64,000 nucleotides of DNA from Bradyrhizobium sp. URHD0069 (GTDB taxonomy: Bacteria; Pseudomonadota; Alphaproteobacteria; Rhizobiales; Xanthobacteraceae). Below the pieces are notes generated by a model. The model saw only the letters and a program-made list of their open reading frames with translations. It was not told where the DNA came from and did no database searches. The position numbers and the translations under genes were made by a program. Where the stretch lies: contig NZ_JNIJ01000035.1 in assembly GCF_000701345.1 (NCBI RefSeq), forward strand, positions 1 through 64,000, in the 5' to 3' direction. This document shows, in pieces, positions 8,630 to 18,527 of the stretch. How positions within the stretch are numbered: position 1 is the stretch's first letter; each line of letters opens with the position of its first letter.

Positions 8630-8731
8630 AGCTCACAGTGCCAAGGGTCGAAAATATTACGGAACTCGCGAAGCTGGTTCCCCCTCTAGTCGCGTACTGC
8701 TGCGTTCACTCCGCTGCGGTCATACTTCACC

Positions 8732-11700
8732 TCATTTCACAGGCTCCGGAACGGTTCGAGGCCGCTTGATAGCCTCGTTTACGTGCGGCGGAGGTTCGCT
8801 CTTGAAACCATCGTCGCGCGGTAACCGCAGGCCTTTGACCAGGCCGAAGATCGCCGGGATGACGATCAGCGTCAGCAGCGTCGAGGAGAGCATGCCGCCG
8901 ATCATTGGCACCGCGATGCGCTGCATGATCTCCGAGCCGGTGCCGGTGCTCCACATGATCGGCAGCAGCCCCGCCATGATGGCGACGACCGTCATCATTT
9001 TCGGTCGCACCCGCTCGACCGCGCCTTCCATGATGGCGTCGTAAAGATCGCTGCGCGTCAGCGCACGGCCCTCGGCGTCGCGTCTGGCCTTGATCTCCGC
9101 CAGCGCGTGGTTGAGGTAGATCAGCATCACCACGCCGGTCTCGGCGGCGACGCCGGCGAGCGCGATGAAACCGACCGCGACCGCCACCGACAGGTTGAAG
9201 CCGAGCCACCACATCAGCCAGAGCCCGCCGACCAGGGCGAACGGCAGCGACAGCATGACGATCAAGGTTTCGGCGATGGAGCGGAAGTTGAGGTACAGCA
9301 GCAGGAAGATGATCAGCAACGTCACCGGCACGACGATCTTGAGGCGCGCCGCCGCACGCTCGAGATATTCGTACTGGCCGCTCCACATCACGTAGTAGCC
9401 GGGCGGGAACTGAATGCTGGCCTGAACCGCCTGTTGCGCATCGGTGACGTAGCCGCCGAGATCACGCTCACGGATATCGACGTAGATGTAGGTGGCCAGC
9501 TGCCCGTTCTCGGTTCGGATCGACGTGGGCCCTCGCGCCAAGGCAATCTTGGCGACCTCTCCCAGCGGCACGGCGCCGCCGGCCGGCATGGGGACCAGCA
9601 CGTCGCTAGCGATGGCCTGTGGACTTTCTCGCAGATCGCGCGGGTAGCGCATGTTGACGCTGAAGCGCTGGCGGCCTTCGACGGTGGTGGTGACAGTCTG
9701 GCCGCCAAGCGCGGTCGCGATGACGTCCTGGACGTCCTGAACCATAATGCCATAGCGCGCCAGCGCCGCGCGGTCGGGCGTCACGTCGAGATAGTATCCG
9801 CCGATCCCACGCTCGGCGTAGGCCGACGACGTGCCCGGAACGGTTTTCAGGACCTGCTCAATCTGCTTGGCGAGCTTGTCGATCTCGACCAGATCAGTGC
9901 CGATCACCTTGACGCCGAGCGGCGTCCGGATTCCGGTCGACAGCATGTCGATGCGCGCCTTGATCGGCATGGTCCAGGCGTTGGATACGCCGGGAAACTG
10001 CAGCGCCTTGTCCATCTCCGCAATCAAGCTGTCGACCGTCACACCGGGACGCCATTGCTGCTTCGGCTTCAGATTGATGATGGTTTCGAACATCTCCGAC
10101 GGCGCCGGATCGGTTGCGGTCGCCGCGCGTCCGGCCTTGCCGTAGACTGAGGCCACCTCCGGGAACAACCGGATGATCTTGTCTTGTGTCTGCAACAGTT
10201 CACCGGCCTTGGTGACGGATATGCCGGGCAACGTCGTCGGCATATAGAGCAGCGTGCCCTCGTTCAGGCTCGGCATGAACTCGGTACCCAACTGTCGCGC
10301 GGGCCAGATCGTGACCGCGAGAACGGCCAGCGAAAGCACGATCACGAGCTTCTTGGCGCGCATCACGCCCTTGATCACCGGCCGATAGACCCAGATCAGG
10401 AAACGGTTGATCGGATTGCGATGCTCGGGGACGATCCGGCCGCGAACGAAGATCACCATCAGCGCCGGGACCAGCGTGACGGAGAGGAGTGCCGCGGCCG
10501 CCATGGCGAAAGTCTTGGTGAACGCGAGCGGGCTGAATAGCCGCCCCTCCTGCGATTCCAGCGTGAAGATCGGCATGAACGAGACGGTGATGATCAGCAG
10601 GCTGAAGAACAATGCCGGCCCGACCTCGGATGCGGCATCGATCAGGATTTTGACGCGTGGCTGGTCGGGCTCTGCCCGTTCAAGATGTTTGTGGGCGTTT
10701 TCGATCATGACGATGGCGGCATCGACCATGGCGCCGATGGCGATGGCGATGCCGCCAAGGCTCATGATGTTGGAGCCGAGCCCGAGCATCTTCATGGCGC
10801 CGAATGCCATCAGCACGCCGACCGGCAGCATGATGATCGCCACCAGCGCGCTGCGGAGGTGCAGCAGGAAGGCGATGCAGACCAACGCCACGACAACGCT
10901 CTCCTCAAACAGCGTATGCTTGAGTGTAGCGATAGCGGCATTGATGAGGTTCGAGCGGTCGTAGACCGGCACGATCTCCACCGATTTCGGAAGACTGCTG
11001 GCGATTTCCTTAAAACGCTTCTTCACGTTCTCGATCACGTCGAGCGCATTGACGCCGAAACGTTGCAGCACGATGCCGCTGGCGACCTCGCCTTCCCCGT
11101 TCAGTTCGGTAATCCCGCGCCGTTCGTCCGGGCCGAGTTCGACGCGCGCGACGTCGCGCAGCAGCACCGGCGTGCCGCTGCTCGCTTTCAGCACGATATT
11201 TCCGAGATCGTTGATGCCCTTCAGATAACCCTTGCCGCGGATGACATATTCGAACTCCGAGAGTTCGACGGTGCGGCCGCCGACATCGGCGTTGCTGGCG
11301 CGGATCGCGTCGCGCATCTTCTGCATGGTAATGCCGAGATCGCGCATCCGCTGCGGATCGAGGATGACGTTATACTGTCGGACGAAGCCGCCGACGCTTG
11401 CGACCTCGGCCACGCCTTCGGCCTTGGCGAGTGCGAATTTCAGGTTCCAGTCCTGAATGGCGCGCGTGTCCGAAAGGTTCAATTCCTTTGATATCACGGC
11501 ATACTGATAGACCCAGCCGACTCCGGTGGCGTCCGGCCCCATGGTCGGGGTTACGCCGGCTGGCAGCCGGGAGGCGGCACCATTGAGGAATTCCAGCACC
11601 CGCGAGCGGGCCCAATAAATATCGGTGCCATCCTCGAAAATGACGTAGACGAACGAGACGCCGAAGAAGGAAAATCCCCGCACCACCTTTGATCGCGGCA

Positions 11701-11926
11701 CCGTGAGCATCGCGGTGGTCAGCGGATAGGTGACCTGATCCTCGATGACCTGCGGCGCCTGACCCGGATATTCCGTATAGACGATGACCTGGGTGTCGGA
11801 GAGATCCGGGATGGCGTCGAGCGGCAGGTGAGCCAGCGCGTAGATCCCGGCCGCGGCCGCAAAGCCGGCGCCGAAGAATACCAGCAGCAGGTTGCGCGCC
11901 GACCAGGCGATGAGACGGGCGATCAT
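8732..11926 (-). CDS. cusA: CusA/CzcA-family heavy-metal RND efflux permease
   Basis: 1064 residues, the normal length for the inner-membrane pump of a tripartite heavy-metal system. It starts with a typical first helix and PLDAIPDLSDTQVIVYTEYP, which is characteristic of CusA. The fourth-helix proton-relay motif reads IGAMVDAAIVMIEN, the pattern associated with monovalent Cu/Ag pumps (HME4). ATG overlaps the adaptor stop (ATGA at 11923-11926), so the two are translationally coupled. No outer-membrane factor gene is seen near it. Confidence 0.92.
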   Translation of the reverse strand: MIARLIAWSARNLLLVFFGAGFAAAAGIYALAHLPLDAIPDLSDTQVIVYTEYPGQAPQVIEDQVTYPLTTAMLTVPRSKVVRGFSFFGVSFVYVIFEDGTDIYWARSRVLEFLNGAASRLPAGVTPTMGPDATGVGWVYQYAVISKELNLSDTRAIQDWNLKFALAKAEGVAEVASVGGFVRQYNVILDPQRMRDLGITMQKMRDAIRASNADVGGRTVELSEFEYVIRGKGYLKGINDLGNIVLKASSGTPVLLRDVARVELGPDERRGITELNGEGEVASGIVLQRFGVNALDVIENVKKRFKEIASSLPKSVEIVPVYDRSNLINAAIATLKHTLFEESVVVALVCIAFLLHLRSALVAIIMLPVGVLMAFGAMKMLGLGSNIMSLGGIAIAIGAMVDAAIVMIENAHKHLERAEPDQPRVKILIDAASEVGPALFFSLLIITVSFMPIFTLESQEGRLFSPLAFTKTFAMAAAALLSVTLVPALMVIFVRGRIVPEHRNPINRFLIWVYRPVIKGVMRAKKLVIVLSLAVLAVTIWPARQLGTEFMPSLNEGTLLYMPTTLPGISVTKAGELLQTQDKIIRLFPEVASVYGKAGRAATATDPAPSEMFETIINLKPKQQWRPGVTVDSLIAEMDKALQFPGVSNAWTMPIKARIDMLSTGIRTPLGVKVIGTDLVEIDKLAKQIEQVLKTVPGTSSAYAERGIGGYYLDVTPDRAALARYGIMVQDVQDVIATALGGQTVTTTVEGRQRFSVNMRYPRDLRESPQAIASDVLVPMPAGGAVPLGEVAKIALARGPTSIRTENGQLATYIYVDIRERDLGGYVTDAQQAVQASIQFPPGYYVMWSGQYEYLERAAARLKIVVPVTLLIIFLLLYLNFRSIAETLIVMLSLPFALVGGLWLMWWLGFNLSVAVAVGFIALAGVAAETGVVMLIYLNHALAEIKARRDAEGRALTRSDLYDAIMEGAVERVRPKMMTVVAIMAGLLPIMWSTGTGSEIMQRIAVPMIGGMLSSTLLTLIVIPAIFGLVKGLRLPRDDGFKSEPPPHVNEAIKRPRTVPEPVK

Positions 11927-13338
11927 GGCTGGGCGCCCGCGTCCGAGAAGCCTTTGAGTGCGGCCTTTAAATTGCTCTCGGCGTCGATCAGGAAATTCGC
12001 CGACACCACGACCGGCTCGCCTTCGATAACGCCCTCGCGGATTTCGACATAGCCGCCGCCGCGATGGCCTAGTTTCACATCACGCGGTTCGAAACGTCCC
12101 TGCCCTTTCTCGACGAAGACCGCCTGACGGCTGCCGGTATCCAAAACCGCACTCTCGGGAACGGCGAGCACCGGCTGCGGGCTGCCGGTGTCGATCTCCG
12201 CATCCACATACATGTCCGGAAGCAGGACGGAATCCGGATTGGGCAGTTCGATCCGGGTGCGCGTGGTCCGCGTGTCGCGGTTGATTTGCGGATAGATCAC
12301 GCTGACTTTGCCGACGAATTCGCGGCCGGGGTAACTTCGGGCCCGGACGATGACGGGCTGACCGACCGAGACGGCACCAACGTCGCGTTCCGCAATATCG
12401 ATTACGGCCCAGATGACGTTGATATCCGCGACCCGAAACAGCACGTCGCCCGGTTGCGCGCGCATTCCCTCGATGGCATTGCGCTCAAGAACGATGCCGT
12501 CTCGCGGTGCCGTCCATTCGATAGCGATCGGAACGGAGCCGTTCTTTTCCATCGCGACGATCGCCGCGTCGGGAACGTCGAGGTTCATCAGACGCTGCCG
12601 TGAGCCACGGCCGTAAGTTCCAACGCCGGCCGTGGTCTTGGAATTGATCGTGGCGACGTACTCCGCGGCGGCCGACGAAATCGAAGGGCTATAGATCTCC
12701 ATCAGCGGCTGGCCCTTGTTGACCCTGGAGCCCGTCGTGATGTTTGCAATCTTCTGAACCCAGCTTTCCGATCTCATCGAGATGACCGAGATGCGACGCT
12801 CGTCGAGTTGAATGGTGCCGGGCGCCCGAATGGCCGTGCGGATGATCCGCCGCGCCACGGGCTCCGACTTGACGCCGGTGCGCTGGATCTTTCCCGGCGA
12901 AAGCTTGACGGAGCCATCGTCGACATCTTCGCCTTCGTAGACCGGGATGTAATCCATCCCCATCGAATCCTTTTTCGGAATTGGCGAGGTGTCGGGGAGT
13001 CCCATCGGGTTGCGATAGAATTTGATCTTGCGATCCGTCGCCACAGTCGGTGCCGGAGCAGCGGCGGGTTCATCTTCGAAGCTTAAGTCCGCACGGGCTG
13101 GCACGGCCCGGTAGTCGCGTCCATCCGGTGTCTTTTTGGGGCTCAGCGAGTAGAACGGCCGCCCGTCCGGATCCTGATAATAGACAGGCTCGTCGCTGGT
13201 CTGCGCTGCCGCCGGCGCAACGAGCGCAACATTCGCTGCGTCCGTGGTATGCAGGTGTCCGCGGAGGACAATGAATCCGCCACCCGCCGCCGCTATCACA
13301 GCGGCGACGGTGACACTGGCGATGATCGCGCGTTTCAT
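11923..13338 (-). CDS. cusB: CusB-family periplasmic adaptor
   Basis: Chosen start ATG 13338 (MKRAIIASVTVAAVIAAAGG) overlaps the FixH-like gene stop, giving 471 residues. An N-terminal membrane anchor is followed by two heavy-metal-binding repeats (YYQDPDGRPFYSLSPKKTPDG and FYRNPMGLPDTSPIPKKDSM), then the lipoyl/hairpin adaptor core and beta-barrel (RARSYPGREFVGKVSVIYP). It links CusA to an outer-membrane channel and passes metal to the pump. The three overlapping genes form one operon. Confidence 0.88.
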   Translation of the reverse strand: MKRAIIASVTVAAVIAAAGGGFIVLRGHLHTTDAANVALVAPAAAQTSDEPVYYQDPDGRPFYSLSPKKTPDGRDYRAVPARADLSFEDEPAAAPAPTVATDRKIKFYRNPMGLPDTSPIPKKDSMGMDYIPVYEGEDVDDGSVKLSPGKIQRTGVKSEPVARRIIRTAIRAPGTIQLDERRISVISMRSESWVQKIANITTGSRVNKGQPLMEIYSPSISSAAAEYVATINSKTTAGVGTYGRGSRQRLMNLDVPDAAIVAMEKNGSVPIAIEWTAPRDGIVLERNAIEGMRAQPGDVLFRVADINVIWAVIDIAERDVGAVSVGQPVIVRARSYPGREFVGKVSVIYPQINRDTRTTRTRIELPNPDSVLLPDMYVDAEIDTGSPQPVLAVPESAVLDTGSRQAVFVEKGQGRFEPRDVKLGHRGGGYVEIREGVIEGEPVVVSANFLIDAESNLKAALKGFSDAGAQP

Positions 13339-13742
13339 TTCTGCGCCGTGATGAGGAGCTTGCTTTCGACCGTACCGGTCTCGCCCTGCACCTTGGCGCC
13401 GAGCGAGAGCAGCCACCTTCCTTCCATCCCGAAGGTCGCCTTGAAGCGGTAGCTGCCGGGCTCTCCACCGGGTTCCCGGGCGATCTTGGTGGCCATCTCC
13501 GGCATGCCGTCGGGCGCCATGTCGAGACGGGTGGCGAAAATCACCGCGTCAGGCACCGGCTTTCCCGTCGTCTTGTTGACGAGCCTTACCGTGATGACCT
13601 TGTCCTTGCCCACGGCGGTGGTCGGTTCGACCAGGTTGAATTCATAGTCTTTGATATCAGCTTGAGCGGTGCCGGCTGAACCGATCACGGCAATGCCGAC
13701 AAGCGCGGCCGAAAGCGCGCGCGAGAAGTTGAACGTTTTCAT
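13335..13742 (-). CDS. FixH/YtkA-like periplasmic protein
   Basis: 135 residues with signal peptide (residues 1-28, ending AQA) and an immunoglobulin-like domain: ITVRLVNKTTGKPVPDAVIF, MAPDGMPEM, GSYRF and GRWLLSLGAKV, as in FixH/YtkA proteins. In metal operons such proteins precede CusB/CusA and may act as periplasmic metal chaperones. Its stop overlaps the adaptor start. Confidence 0.75.
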   Translation of the reverse strand: MKTFNFSRALSAALVGIAVIGSAGTAQADIKDYEFNLVEPTTAVGKDKVITVRLVNKTTGKPVPDAVIFATRLDMAPDGMPEMATKIAREPGGEPGSYRFKATFGMEGRWLLSLGAKVQGETGTVESKLLITAQK

Positions 13743-13839
13743 TTTGAGAGTCCTCGATAACGATGGTCTTGCCGCAGGGCGGCATGCGTCGATCCCGCGC
13801 GATCAAGTCGCGCGGCAACAAACGGCGCCGTGACGCCGT

Positions 13840-14226
13840 TCAGACCAGAGTTCGAGGTGGATGCTCGGGAGGTGGGTGGCCGAGGCCATCAGGCCGAGGG
13901 TCGTTATACCCGGCAGCAAGATGGTCCGAAGCGATAAGAAATGGATGAAGGACGCTCGCCAATATGCCCGTAAAGCATTTGGACATGCAGGCCGCCATGA
14001 GCACGCACTTGTCGCAATCAACCGGCGCAGGCGCCTTCGACGGACAGCATGGCATATCATGTGTCATCTCGTCGGTCGTGGCCGATGGCGACATCTCATC
14101 CGCCATCGCCTGCATCGACATGTCGGAAGACATCCCGGCCATAACCGGCTGGGAAAGCGGAGCCAACGCAAGGCCCGCGATCACCAGGATCGCGAGCAGC
14201 CGACGTATGGTGAAGTCATATGTCAC
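13840..14226 (-). CDS. Cys/Met-rich exported protein of the copper island
   Basis: 128 residues with signal peptide up to PVMA. The mature N-terminus is Met-rich (GMSSDMSMQAMADEM), followed by a cysteine cluster (MPCCPSKAPAPVDCDKCVLM, AACMSKC). That composition suggests periplasmic Cu(I) binding. I do not recognise a named family. It lies about 100 bp upstream of the FixH-like gene, same orientation. Confidence 0.6.
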   Translation of the reverse strand: MTYDFTIRRLLAILVIAGLALAPLSQPVMAGMSSDMSMQAMADEMSPSATTDEMTHDMPCCPSKAPAPVDCDKCVLMAACMSKCFTGILASVLHPFLIASDHLAAGYNDPRPDGLGHPPPEHPPRTLV

Positions 14227-14350
14227 GTGCTTAGGCTCTCACAAACTGGCAGCGATGGAAAGCCCACGCGGTAGCACTCGATAGCCAGTCTGGCTGGCCA
14301 GCATTCATCATAACCAACTCCCCAACTCACCAACTCACATTTCAGTGAGA

Positions 14351-14423
14351 TTACCTGTCAGCCCGGCCAATGACGTCCATCAGTTCCGCTATTTTCTGGC
14401 GCTGATCGGCCTTGTCGCCGCTT
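14351..14423 (-). pseudogene. CsoR-family repressor, 3' remnant
   Basis: The minus strand reads SGDKADQRQKIAELMDVIGR then ADR and a stop, nearly the same as the C-terminus of the intact CsoR at 20775-21050. Homology ends abruptly upstream and no start is present. It shows that a second CsoR-controlled unit was lost or that the island was rearranged. The rest of the 14227-14539 gap holds nothing further that I can support. Confidence 0.75.
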
Positions 14424-14539
14424 GGGCAGCGACTGCCCGCACTAAATCGGCAACGACCTCCTCAAAGCGATGAACTAGGAGAGGCGGTCGCGAAAGGCTA
14501 TGGACCCGAACCCGCAGGCCTCCCGCTCCCGCCGATGGA

Positions 14540-14944
14540 TCATTTCGCGTTCTTGCGAAGCCAGGCCTTCATCTGGGCGATTTCCTTCTCCTGATCGGCA
14601 ATGATTTGCCCGGCCAGCTTGCGGGTTTCAGCGTCCTTGCCGTACTTCAGTTGAACCTTGGCCATATCGATCGCGCCTTGGTGATGCGGGATCATCCCGT
14701 TCATGAAATCGACATCGGCATTGCTCGTGAAGGCCTGATGCATGTCGTGCATCATCTTCACGTGCGCCTCTTTGAAGGCCTTGGTGGAGGCGGAATCGCT
14801 GTCCTTGGGCGTCATGTCTTCCATCGTCTGTTGCATCGCCTGCGTGTCCATCTTGGACTGATGCATATGCTGCTGAGCGAACGCCGCCGTTCCCATGGCG
14901 GCGATGACGGCAGCGATGGTCAGAAAGCTCTTTACATTTTTCAT
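14540..14944 (-). CDS. DUF305 periplasmic metal-associated protein
   Basis: 134 residues from ATG 14944, preceded by AGGAG; a longer upstream frame would place residues before the signal peptide. Signal peptide ends AFA. The mature region carries HVKMMHDMHQAF and DVDFMNGMIPHHQGAIDMAK, the Met/His ligand motifs of DUF305. Such ferritin-like-fold proteins accompany copper resistance genes. Confidence 0.85.
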   Translation of the reverse strand: MKNVKSFLTIAAVIAAMGTAAFAQQHMHQSKMDTQAMQQTMEDMTPKDSDSASTKAFKEAHVKMMHDMHQAFTSNADVDFMNGMIPHHQGAIDMAKVQLKYGKDAETRKLAGQIIADQEKEIAQMKAWLRKNAK

Positions 14945-14987
14945 AGCGGTCTCCTGTAGATGTGGTTTCGATGGGCTAGCGCGAGAG

Positions 14988-15353
14988 TCAGTCAAATCGC
15001 GCGGTTGCTGTTTTGCCGTCAGGTGCTGTGAGCTGAACCGCGCCTTTGAGACTCGGCGGAAGAGCAGTGGCCGCCGCTCCGCTCAGGGCGCCCCTCTCCG
15101 AAGGGACGAGCGTTATGCGTTCGGCCTTTCCGCCCAGACCGAAAATGGCGATGCCCTTGAAGCCCTTCGGATCGACAGGTTTGCCGCTCTCACCCGTGAG
15201 AAAGATTTCAATCACCTTATCCTTCGCTACCAGTTCCGCGTGATAGGGCGTGGCATCGGCTAGCCGCCCGCCATGGGGGCCTTTCGCTTCGTGAGCGTGC
15301 GCCGGCAGCGCTGCCAGCAGGGAAACGGCGAGAGCTAGGTATTTGAGTTTCAA
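14988..15353 (-). CDS. Small periplasmic protein of the metal island (TTG start)
   Basis: 121 residues. The start is TTG at 15353, with AAAGGAG seven bases upstream, and no ATG is available. Signal peptide MKLKYLALAVSLLAALPAHA is followed by HEAKGPHGG, an N-terminal His motif shared by several heavy-metal periplasmic proteins. The remaining beta-rich domain is unassigned. Lies between DUF305 and the second RND pump. Confidence 0.65.
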   Translation of the reverse strand: MKLKYLALAVSLLAALPAHAHEAKGPHGGRLADATPYHAELVAKDKVIEIFLTGESGKPVDPKGFKGIAIFGLGGKAERITLVPSERGALSGAAATALPPSLKGAVQLTAPDGKTATARFD

Positions 15354-15383
15354 GTGCGGTCTCCTTTTCCAAGATGTGAACGA

Positions 15384-18300
15384 TTAGTACGAATGTGAAA
15401 TAGCCGGATCCTTGCCGTGCTCCTCGGACTGCCGTTGCATCAGCCGCATGAGCGGCCTCTCGCCGAACATGAGAAACAGCACGGGCGTGATCAGCGCGTC
15501 GAGCAGCGTCGCGCTGACAAGCCCGCCGAAGATCGTCACTGCGACCGGATGCAATATCTCCTTGCCCGGCTCGTCTGCCGCGATAAGCAGCGGCAGAAGC
15601 GCAAGCCCCGCCGACAGCGCGGTCATCAGCACGGGTGTCATGCGCTCAAGGCTTCCGCGGATGACGAGAGCCGGCCCGAACTCCATCCCCTCCTGCAAGG
15701 CGAGGTTGATGTAGTGGCTTATCTTGAGGATGCCGTTGCGGGTCGCTATGCCCGTGAGGGTGATGAATCCGACCATGCTGGCGACGGACAGCGGCTGATC
15801 GGTCAGCGCGAGCGCCGCGACCGATCCGATCAGCGCGAGCGGCACCCCGCCCATGATGATCAGTGCCAGCGTTGCCGAGCGGTAGCGGCTGTAGAGAATT
15901 ACGAATATCAGCGCGAGAGAGACGGCCGAGAGTATGCCGATGGTGCGGCTCGCTTCCTCCTGGGCCTGGAACGTGCCCTCAAGGCTTGCGGTGACGCCCT
16001 GCGGAAGCTTCGTCTTCTGCAGCTCCGCGCGGATGCGGCGCACGATCTCCGCCATGTCGGTCTTGCCGTCGGAGTTCGCGAGCACGACGATGCGCCTGCG
16101 GCCGTTCTCTCTTAAAATCTGGTTGGGGCCGTCGGTCTCCTTCACATCCGCTATCTGCCGCGCCGGTATCCAGCCGGACGGGCTCTTGATCAGAAGGTCA
16201 CCGAGCTTTTCGGTGGTGCGCAGCCGGTCGGGCAGTCTCATCACGACGTCAAAGCGCGTATAGCCATCGACCACACGCGAGATGACCCGCCCGCTCGACA
16301 GGCGCGATAACTGCTCGGTCACCGCGCCAGGCTGCACGCCATACAGAGCCGCGCGTTTGTAATCGACGCGGATTTCAAGTTGGGGGATGCGCACCTGCTT
16401 CTCGACCTGCAGGTCCTGGATGCCGTCGATCCTCGAAAGGCTTTGGCGCAGGTCTTCCGCGCTGTTGCGCAGCGCGTCGAGATCGTCGCCGAAGAGCTTC
16501 AAGGCGATCTCGGCGCGCACGCCAGAAAGTAGATGATCGAGCCTATGCGATATCGGCTGCCCGACATTGATCGAAAGCGGCAGTACCGAAAGCCGCGAGC
16601 GTATGTCCGCGACGATCTCGGCTTTTGGCCGCTGCGAAGGTTTGAGAGCAACGTCGATTTCGGACGAATGGACGCCTTCCGCATGCTCGTCGAGTTCGGC
16701 GCGACCGGTACGCCGCCCGACGCTGATCACTTCCGGCACATCAAGCAGGAGCCGTTCCGCGATCGACCCCACCCGGGTGGATTCGGAAAGCGAAACGCCG
16801 GGATTGAAGGCAAGATTGATCGTGAATGTGCCTTCGTTGAAAGGCGGGAGAAACGCTCGCTTCAAGGTGAGTACGCCCACGCCCGCGGCCAGCACCGCCA
16901 ACACTGTCACGCCGAGCAGCAATGTTTTGTGAGCGAAGGCGAGGCCGAGCGCCGCGCGGTTGACGGATTTCAGCTTGCGGACGAGCCAGCTTTCCCGATC
17001 TGCGAGCCGTTTCATGCCCGGCAGCAGGTAATAGGCCATCACCGGCGTGAGCGTAATCGAGACCAGTAGACTCGCGAGGATCGAGATGATGTAGGCATGG
17101 CCAAGCGGGGCGAATAGCCGGCCCTCGATGCCGGAAAGCGCGAATAGCGGCACGAAGACGAGAACGATGATCATTGTGGCATAGACGATGCCCGACCGCA
17201 CTTCATTGGACGCCGTAACGACGATGTCGAAGACGGAACGCGGGCTGCCTTGCTCTCTGTTCTCGCGCAGCCGCCGGAAGATGTTCTCGACATCGACGAC
17301 GGCGTCATCGACCAGTTCGCCGATGGCGATCGCAAGCCCGCCCAGGGTCATTGTGTTGATCGAAAGCCCTAGCAGCTTGAAGATGATCGCCGTGGTCAGG
17401 ATCGAGACGGGTATCGCGGTGAGCGAAATCGCCGTCGTGCGCCAGTTGAGAAGAAAGGCGAACAGGATGACGGCCACGACGAGCGCTGCTTCGAGGAGCA
17501 CCCGTTCCACATTGTAAATCGAGTTTTCAATAAAGTCCGCCTGCCGGAATACGATCTCGTCGGCCGTCACGCCGGACGGCAGGCTTGGCTGAAGCTCCGT
17601 GAGCGCTTGCGTGATTTGGTTGGTCAGCCGAACCGTATCTACATTCGGCTGCTTCTCGACCGAAACGATCACGGCGGGCTTTCCCATATAACCCGCATCG
17701 CCACGCTTGACCTTGGGCGCGAAGTCAACGCCCGCTACCTGTCGCAACAGAACAGGGCGTCCCTCGATGGTGGTAACGACGATGTTCCGCAGGTCTTCCA
17801 GACTTGTGGTGCGCCCGATATTGCGGATGAGATATTCCCGGGCGTTTTGGTCCGTGAACCCGCCGCCGGTATTGGTGCCGAACTTCGCGAGCGCCTGTTC
17901 TACCTGCTCATAGCTCACTCCGAGCGCTCGTAGCGCGGAGGGAAGCGGCGCGATCCGGTACTGCCGAACCTCACCACCGATCGGTATCACCTGCGCAACA
18001 CCCGGGATCGCGAGCAGCCGGGGCCTGATCGTAAAATCCGCGATCTCGCGCACCTCCATCGGCGACTCCGTCTTGGAAGTCACCGCGATCAGGAGGATTT
18101 GGCCCATGATCGAACTGACGGGGCCGATCTGCGGCGTGACGTTCAAGGGCAGCTGGCCTTGCACCTGAGCGAGCCGTTCCGCGACTAGCTGCCGGTTGCG
18201 GTAGATGTCTGTCCCCCAATTGAACTCTACGTACACAATCGAAAGCCCGACGCCCGAGACCGAACGGACGCGGCTGACTCCCGGGACGCCGTTCATCTGG

Positions 18301-18527
18301 GTTTCGATCGGGAACGTGACGAGCTGCTCGACTTCGGGCGGCGCGTAACCTTCCGACTCCGTCATGATCGTCACCGTCGGACGATTGAGATCGGGGAAGA
18401 CATCGACGGGAAGCTGGCGCGCGGTATAAGCGCCAAGAAGAACGAGGATGCCCGCCATCGCGAGGATGAGAAAGCGATTGCGGAGCGAGGCGTTGACTAG
18501 GAATGTGAACATGGATGCCTCGCTCAA
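15384..18527 (-). CDS. CzcA-like heavy-metal RND efflux permease
   Basis: 1047 residues with the RND helix layout and PVDVFPDLNRPTVTIMTESE near the N-terminus. The proton-relay helix reads IGELVDDAVVDVEN, unlike the DAAIVMIEN of the neighbouring CusA, so the two pumps belong to different heavy-metal subgroups and may differ in substrate. ATG overlaps the adaptor stop by four bases. The last residues are GKDPAISHSY. Confidence 0.88.
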   Translation of the reverse strand: MSEASMFTFLVNASLRNRFLILAMAGILVLLGAYTARQLPVDVFPDLNRPTVTIMTESEGYAPPEVEQLVTFPIETQMNGVPGVSRVRSVSGVGLSIVYVEFNWGTDIYRNRQLVAERLAQVQGQLPLNVTPQIGPVSSIMGQILLIAVTSKTESPMEVREIADFTIRPRLLAIPGVAQVIPIGGEVRQYRIAPLPSALRALGVSYEQVEQALAKFGTNTGGGFTDQNAREYLIRNIGRTTSLEDLRNIVVTTIEGRPVLLRQVAGVDFAPKVKRGDAGYMGKPAVIVSVEKQPNVDTVRLTNQITQALTELQPSLPSGVTADEIVFRQADFIENSIYNVERVLLEAALVVAVILFAFLLNWRTTAISLTAIPVSILTTAIIFKLLGLSINTMTLGGLAIAIGELVDDAVVDVENIFRRLRENREQGSPRSVFDIVVTASNEVRSGIVYATMIIVLVFVPLFALSGIEGRLFAPLGHAYIISILASLLVSITLTPVMAYYLLPGMKRLADRESWLVRKLKSVNRAALGLAFAHKTLLLGVTVLAVLAAGVGVLTLKRAFLPPFNEGTFTINLAFNPGVSLSESTRVGSIAERLLLDVPEVISVGRRTGRAELDEHAEGVHSSEIDVALKPSQRPKAEIVADIRSRLSVLPLSINVGQPISHRLDHLLSGVRAEIALKLFGDDLDALRNSAEDLRQSLSRIDGIQDLQVEKQVRIPQLEIRVDYKRAALYGVQPGAVTEQLSRLSSGRVISRVVDGYTRFDVVMRLPDRLRTTEKLGDLLIKSPSGWIPARQIADVKETDGPNQILRENGRRRIVVLANSDGKTDMAEIVRRIRAELQKTKLPQGVTASLEGTFQAQEEASRTIGILSAVSLALIFVILYSRYRSATLALIIMGGVPLALIGSVAALALTDQPLSVASMVGFITLTGIATRNGILKISHYINLALQEGMEFGPALVIRGSLERMTPVLMTALSAGLALLPLLIAADEPGKEILHPVAVTIFGGLVSATLLDALITPVLFLMFGERPLMRLMQRQSEEHGKDPAISHSY

